Of a stretch of 64,000 nt of DNA, positions 63,301 through 64,000 are shown piece after piece (positions within the stretch are counted from its first letter, which is position 1; each line of letters begins with the position of its first letter). The stretch spans positions 372,001 to 436,000 of the forward strand of contig JAFCMP010000546.1 in assembly GCA_017506865.1 (NCBI GenBank). The letters are read 5' to 3'. The position numbers were made by a program, and so were the translations under genes. The notes beneath the pieces are model-generated. The model made no database searches, was not told the DNA's origin, and saw nothing but the letters and a program-made list of their open reading frames with translations. Source of the stretch: Tribonema minus (Eukaryota; Sar; Xanthophyceae; Tribonematales; Tribonemataceae).

Positions 63301-64000
63301 GCCAACTGCCGCAGCAGCGGCGATCACGTTACTGGTGGAAGGCACTGGCGGCCGACCACACCTTGTCACCTAGAGCTGCACAATCTTTTGTATCGTTTCC
63401 GGTCAATGGTCATACCTCTATCGACTCTTATAAGCGTTATTCATGAATGAACAAGCTGCCAATGTGCATGTTCAGCACTAACCTCTAGGGGCGGCGCCCA
63501 CAGCTCGTTCATGGCAGTCTTGCTAAGCAAACTGTAGTTGACTCATTCATAGTTGATCAGCTGCTTGCCATGCACTAACTATATTTTTGTTGACTTGCTT
63601 ATGAAATCAAATGATTCACAGACAAGCTGCCATGGGCATGCTGAGCGCTGACCTCGAGGGGCGGCGCCCAAAGCTTGTTAATGGCAGTCTTGCACATGCA
63701 CTGAGGCTAGCTTTCATACAGAGGCACAATAGAGGCGTCGACGCATGACTGCTATCCACTAAAATATTTATGTCGACATGTTCATCATATTTCTCAATGA
63801 AATGTCATGTGCATGCTGAGTCCTGACCTCGAGGGACGGCGATGACAGCTCGTTCATGTCGTTCATCGCGGTCTTGGGTATCACGTGATCGCTCTATCAA
63901 CAGTTATACCTCTGTTGACTCCTATCATTAAAAAGTTATTCCTGGATGTACAAGCTGTCGTGTGCACGCTGAGCGCTGACCTCGAGGGGCGGCGCCGACA
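58479..64000 (-). CDS. FNR/ferric-reductase-type oxidoreductase, C-terminal part (gene runs off the right edge)
   Basis: Minus-strand exons 62449-62556, 61134-61276, 60127-60764, 59035-59450 and 58479-58532 join in phase (about 452 codons). An upstream exon ending APPLE|GTCAGC touches the right edge. Key segments fit the NAD(P)-binding half of ferredoxin-reductase-like flavoproteins: a strand-helix unit (LALLWQTRSDTDAFCLPSL), a later strand FYYTNYST, and the terminal motif HVIISGPPGFVDMIE followed by LRELEIPESILRFLD, which parallels the usual CGPP-hydrophobic ... elgvp..i ending of FNR, ferric reductase and NADPH oxidase enzymes. The CGPP cysteine is a Ser here. Between these lies a Gly/Ala/Ser-rich insert of about 250 aa. 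The FAD-binding and any heme/membrane domains would be off-window. Family call moderate; substrate unknown. Confidence 0.55.
60300..60345 (-). repeat. GCC microsatellite inside an exon
   Basis: A (CCG)n tract in exon 60127-60764 encodes a poly-Gly run in the sense frame of the FNR-like gene. A shorter one lies at 60537-60560. Both fall inside the low-complexity insert and keep the frame open. Confidence 0.9.
61365..61800 (-). repeat. Three upstream copies of the start of exon 61134-61276
   Basis: The exon starts at a CATGTGCAG acceptor with codons KEDTELVPALTLALLWQTR. Copies upstream in gene sense are at 61375-61432 (TELVPALTLALLWQT, acceptor region altered), 61570-61645 (EDTELVAVLTLALLWQTRSD) and 61730-61795 (ELVPALALALLWQT). 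Spacing is about 160-190 bp. Shared intron sequence (GTAGGTA, CAAGTATTAG, CACTAAGCA) accompanies each copy. Confidence 0.9.
62025..62055. repeat. Short telomere-like stretch
   Basis: TTAACCCTAGCCCTAACCCT at 62032-62051, in the intron of the FNR-like gene. Similar short stretches occur at 13137-13154, 16055-16105, 20045-20072, 21843-21930, 35725-35750 and 54632-54650. Confidence 0.8.
62270..62448 (-). repeat. Downstream copies of the 3' end of exon 62449-62556
   Basis: The exon end and donor (in + orientation CACCTGCGTGCCGTCTTGGC) recur at 62348-62375 as CGCCTGCGTGCCGTCTTGGT followed by CGGACGCCTGAACGCAATCC. The intron block CT.TCTTCT(G/A)CAACA.TGCAA(G/A)TAAGA occurs at 62300-62328 and 62398-62425, marking a period of about 100 bp. 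Confidence 0.8.
62560..62895 (-). repeat. Short tandem duplications upstream of exon 62449-62556
   Basis: A unit of about 65-70 bp (GGAGAGA..TCATGG(T/C)(A/G)CCCTTCA and GACG.TT.GCTT) occurs three times at 62570-62755. A 57-bp unit (CTACTGGCCTACCACGCTTG) occurs twice at 62800-62890. Both look like local tandem duplications inside an intron. Confidence 0.85.
63283..63403. repeat. Dispersed repeat A, copy 2
   Basis: Matches 28378-28500 in order and orientation (CCCGTGGCCAACTGC, GTGGAAGGCACT, CTTGTCACCTAGAGCT, ATCTTTTG). See copy 1. It lies in an intron of the FNR-like gene. Confidence 0.8.
63478..64000 (-). repeat. Tandem array of an exon 3' end plus donor at the right edge
   Basis: Four units of about 150-175 bp, anchored near 63482, 63655, 63829 and 63981, each contain in + orientation (A)CCTCGAGGGGCGGCGCC followed by AGCTCGTTCATGGCAGTCTT or a variant. 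In minus sense these read KTAMNELWAPPLE or KTAINKLWAPPLE then a GTCAGCGCTCAGCATG donor. The unit at the window edge is probably the true exon and the other three its downstream copies. Confidence 0.85.

Noticed and set aside
63478..64000. CRISPR-like array (regularly spaced repeats at the right edge)
   Set aside because: Units are 150-175 bp, spacers are themselves similar, and the context is a eukaryotic intron; they are exon-end tandem duplications.
1..64000. tRNA or rRNA genes
   Set aside because: I saw no stretch with tRNA A/B-box order and cloverleaf arms or rRNA-like conserved sequence; a covariance-model scan would be needed to exclude short ones.

Overview
The window is nuclear DNA of a GC-rich, intron-rich eukaryote. 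The best guess is a photosynthetic stramenopile (heterokont alga). Reasons: GT-AG introns throughout; TTAGGG/CCCTAA repeats; ankyrin repeats of the GCPWD type that are abundant in brown-algal, xanthophyte and oomycete genomes; a voltage-sensor membrane protein of stramenopile character; and an ACA|FHAP motif after a possible signal peptide in the TraB gene, like the heterokont plastid-import motif. The species is inference. Nothing looks bacterial, viral or organellar.

Layout. 1.1-2.1 kb (+): a decayed FNIP/leucine-rich-repeat gene. 2.9-7.1 kb (-): four phase-matched exons of a voltage-sensor-like membrane protein, both ends unresolved. 7.1-11.1 kb: weak coding fragments and an inverted repeat. 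11.1-29.4 kb (-): one giant gene whose 17 exons I could chain with agreeing phases (about 2,503 aa; IQ motifs, Cys-rich zinc-binding segments, C2-like domains, C-terminal WW domain). 29.7-32.3 kb (+): ribosomal stalk protein P0, head-to-head with the giant gene. 32.9-43.3 kb (+): nine-exon PP2A B55 regulatory subunit. 43.3-46.6 kb: intergenic, with a gene fragment and a dispersed repeat. 46.6-48.0 kb (-): single-exon ankyrin-repeat protein, divergent by only 96 bp from a nine-exon TraB-family gene (48.1-56.4 kb, +). 58.5 kb to the right edge (-): 3' part of a gene whose product resembles the NAD(P)-binding half of ferric-reductase/FNR-type oxidoreductases.

The most striking feature is genome architecture rather than a pathway. 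In every multi-exon gene here, introns carry tandem, diverging copies of the end of the neighbouring exon together with its splice site. Copies of an exon's 5' end (with acceptor and pyrimidine tract) lie upstream of it, and copies of an exon's 3' end (with donor) lie downstream. I count well over 40 such copies in six genes. Most are decayed, but a few keep frame, splice sites and splice phase, and differ from the parent exon only at synonymous sites. Those are candidate alternative exons, clearest in the TraB gene (55.5-56.1 kb) and PP2A B55 exon 8 (42.1 kb).

The proteins do not form a pathway. They are housekeeping (P0, PP2A-B), scaffold/signalling (IQ-C2-WW, ankyrin, channel-like) and membrane/redox (TraB, FNR-like) genes of an ordinary chromosomal region. 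All exon models come from reading splice signals and phases by eye and have no transcript support.
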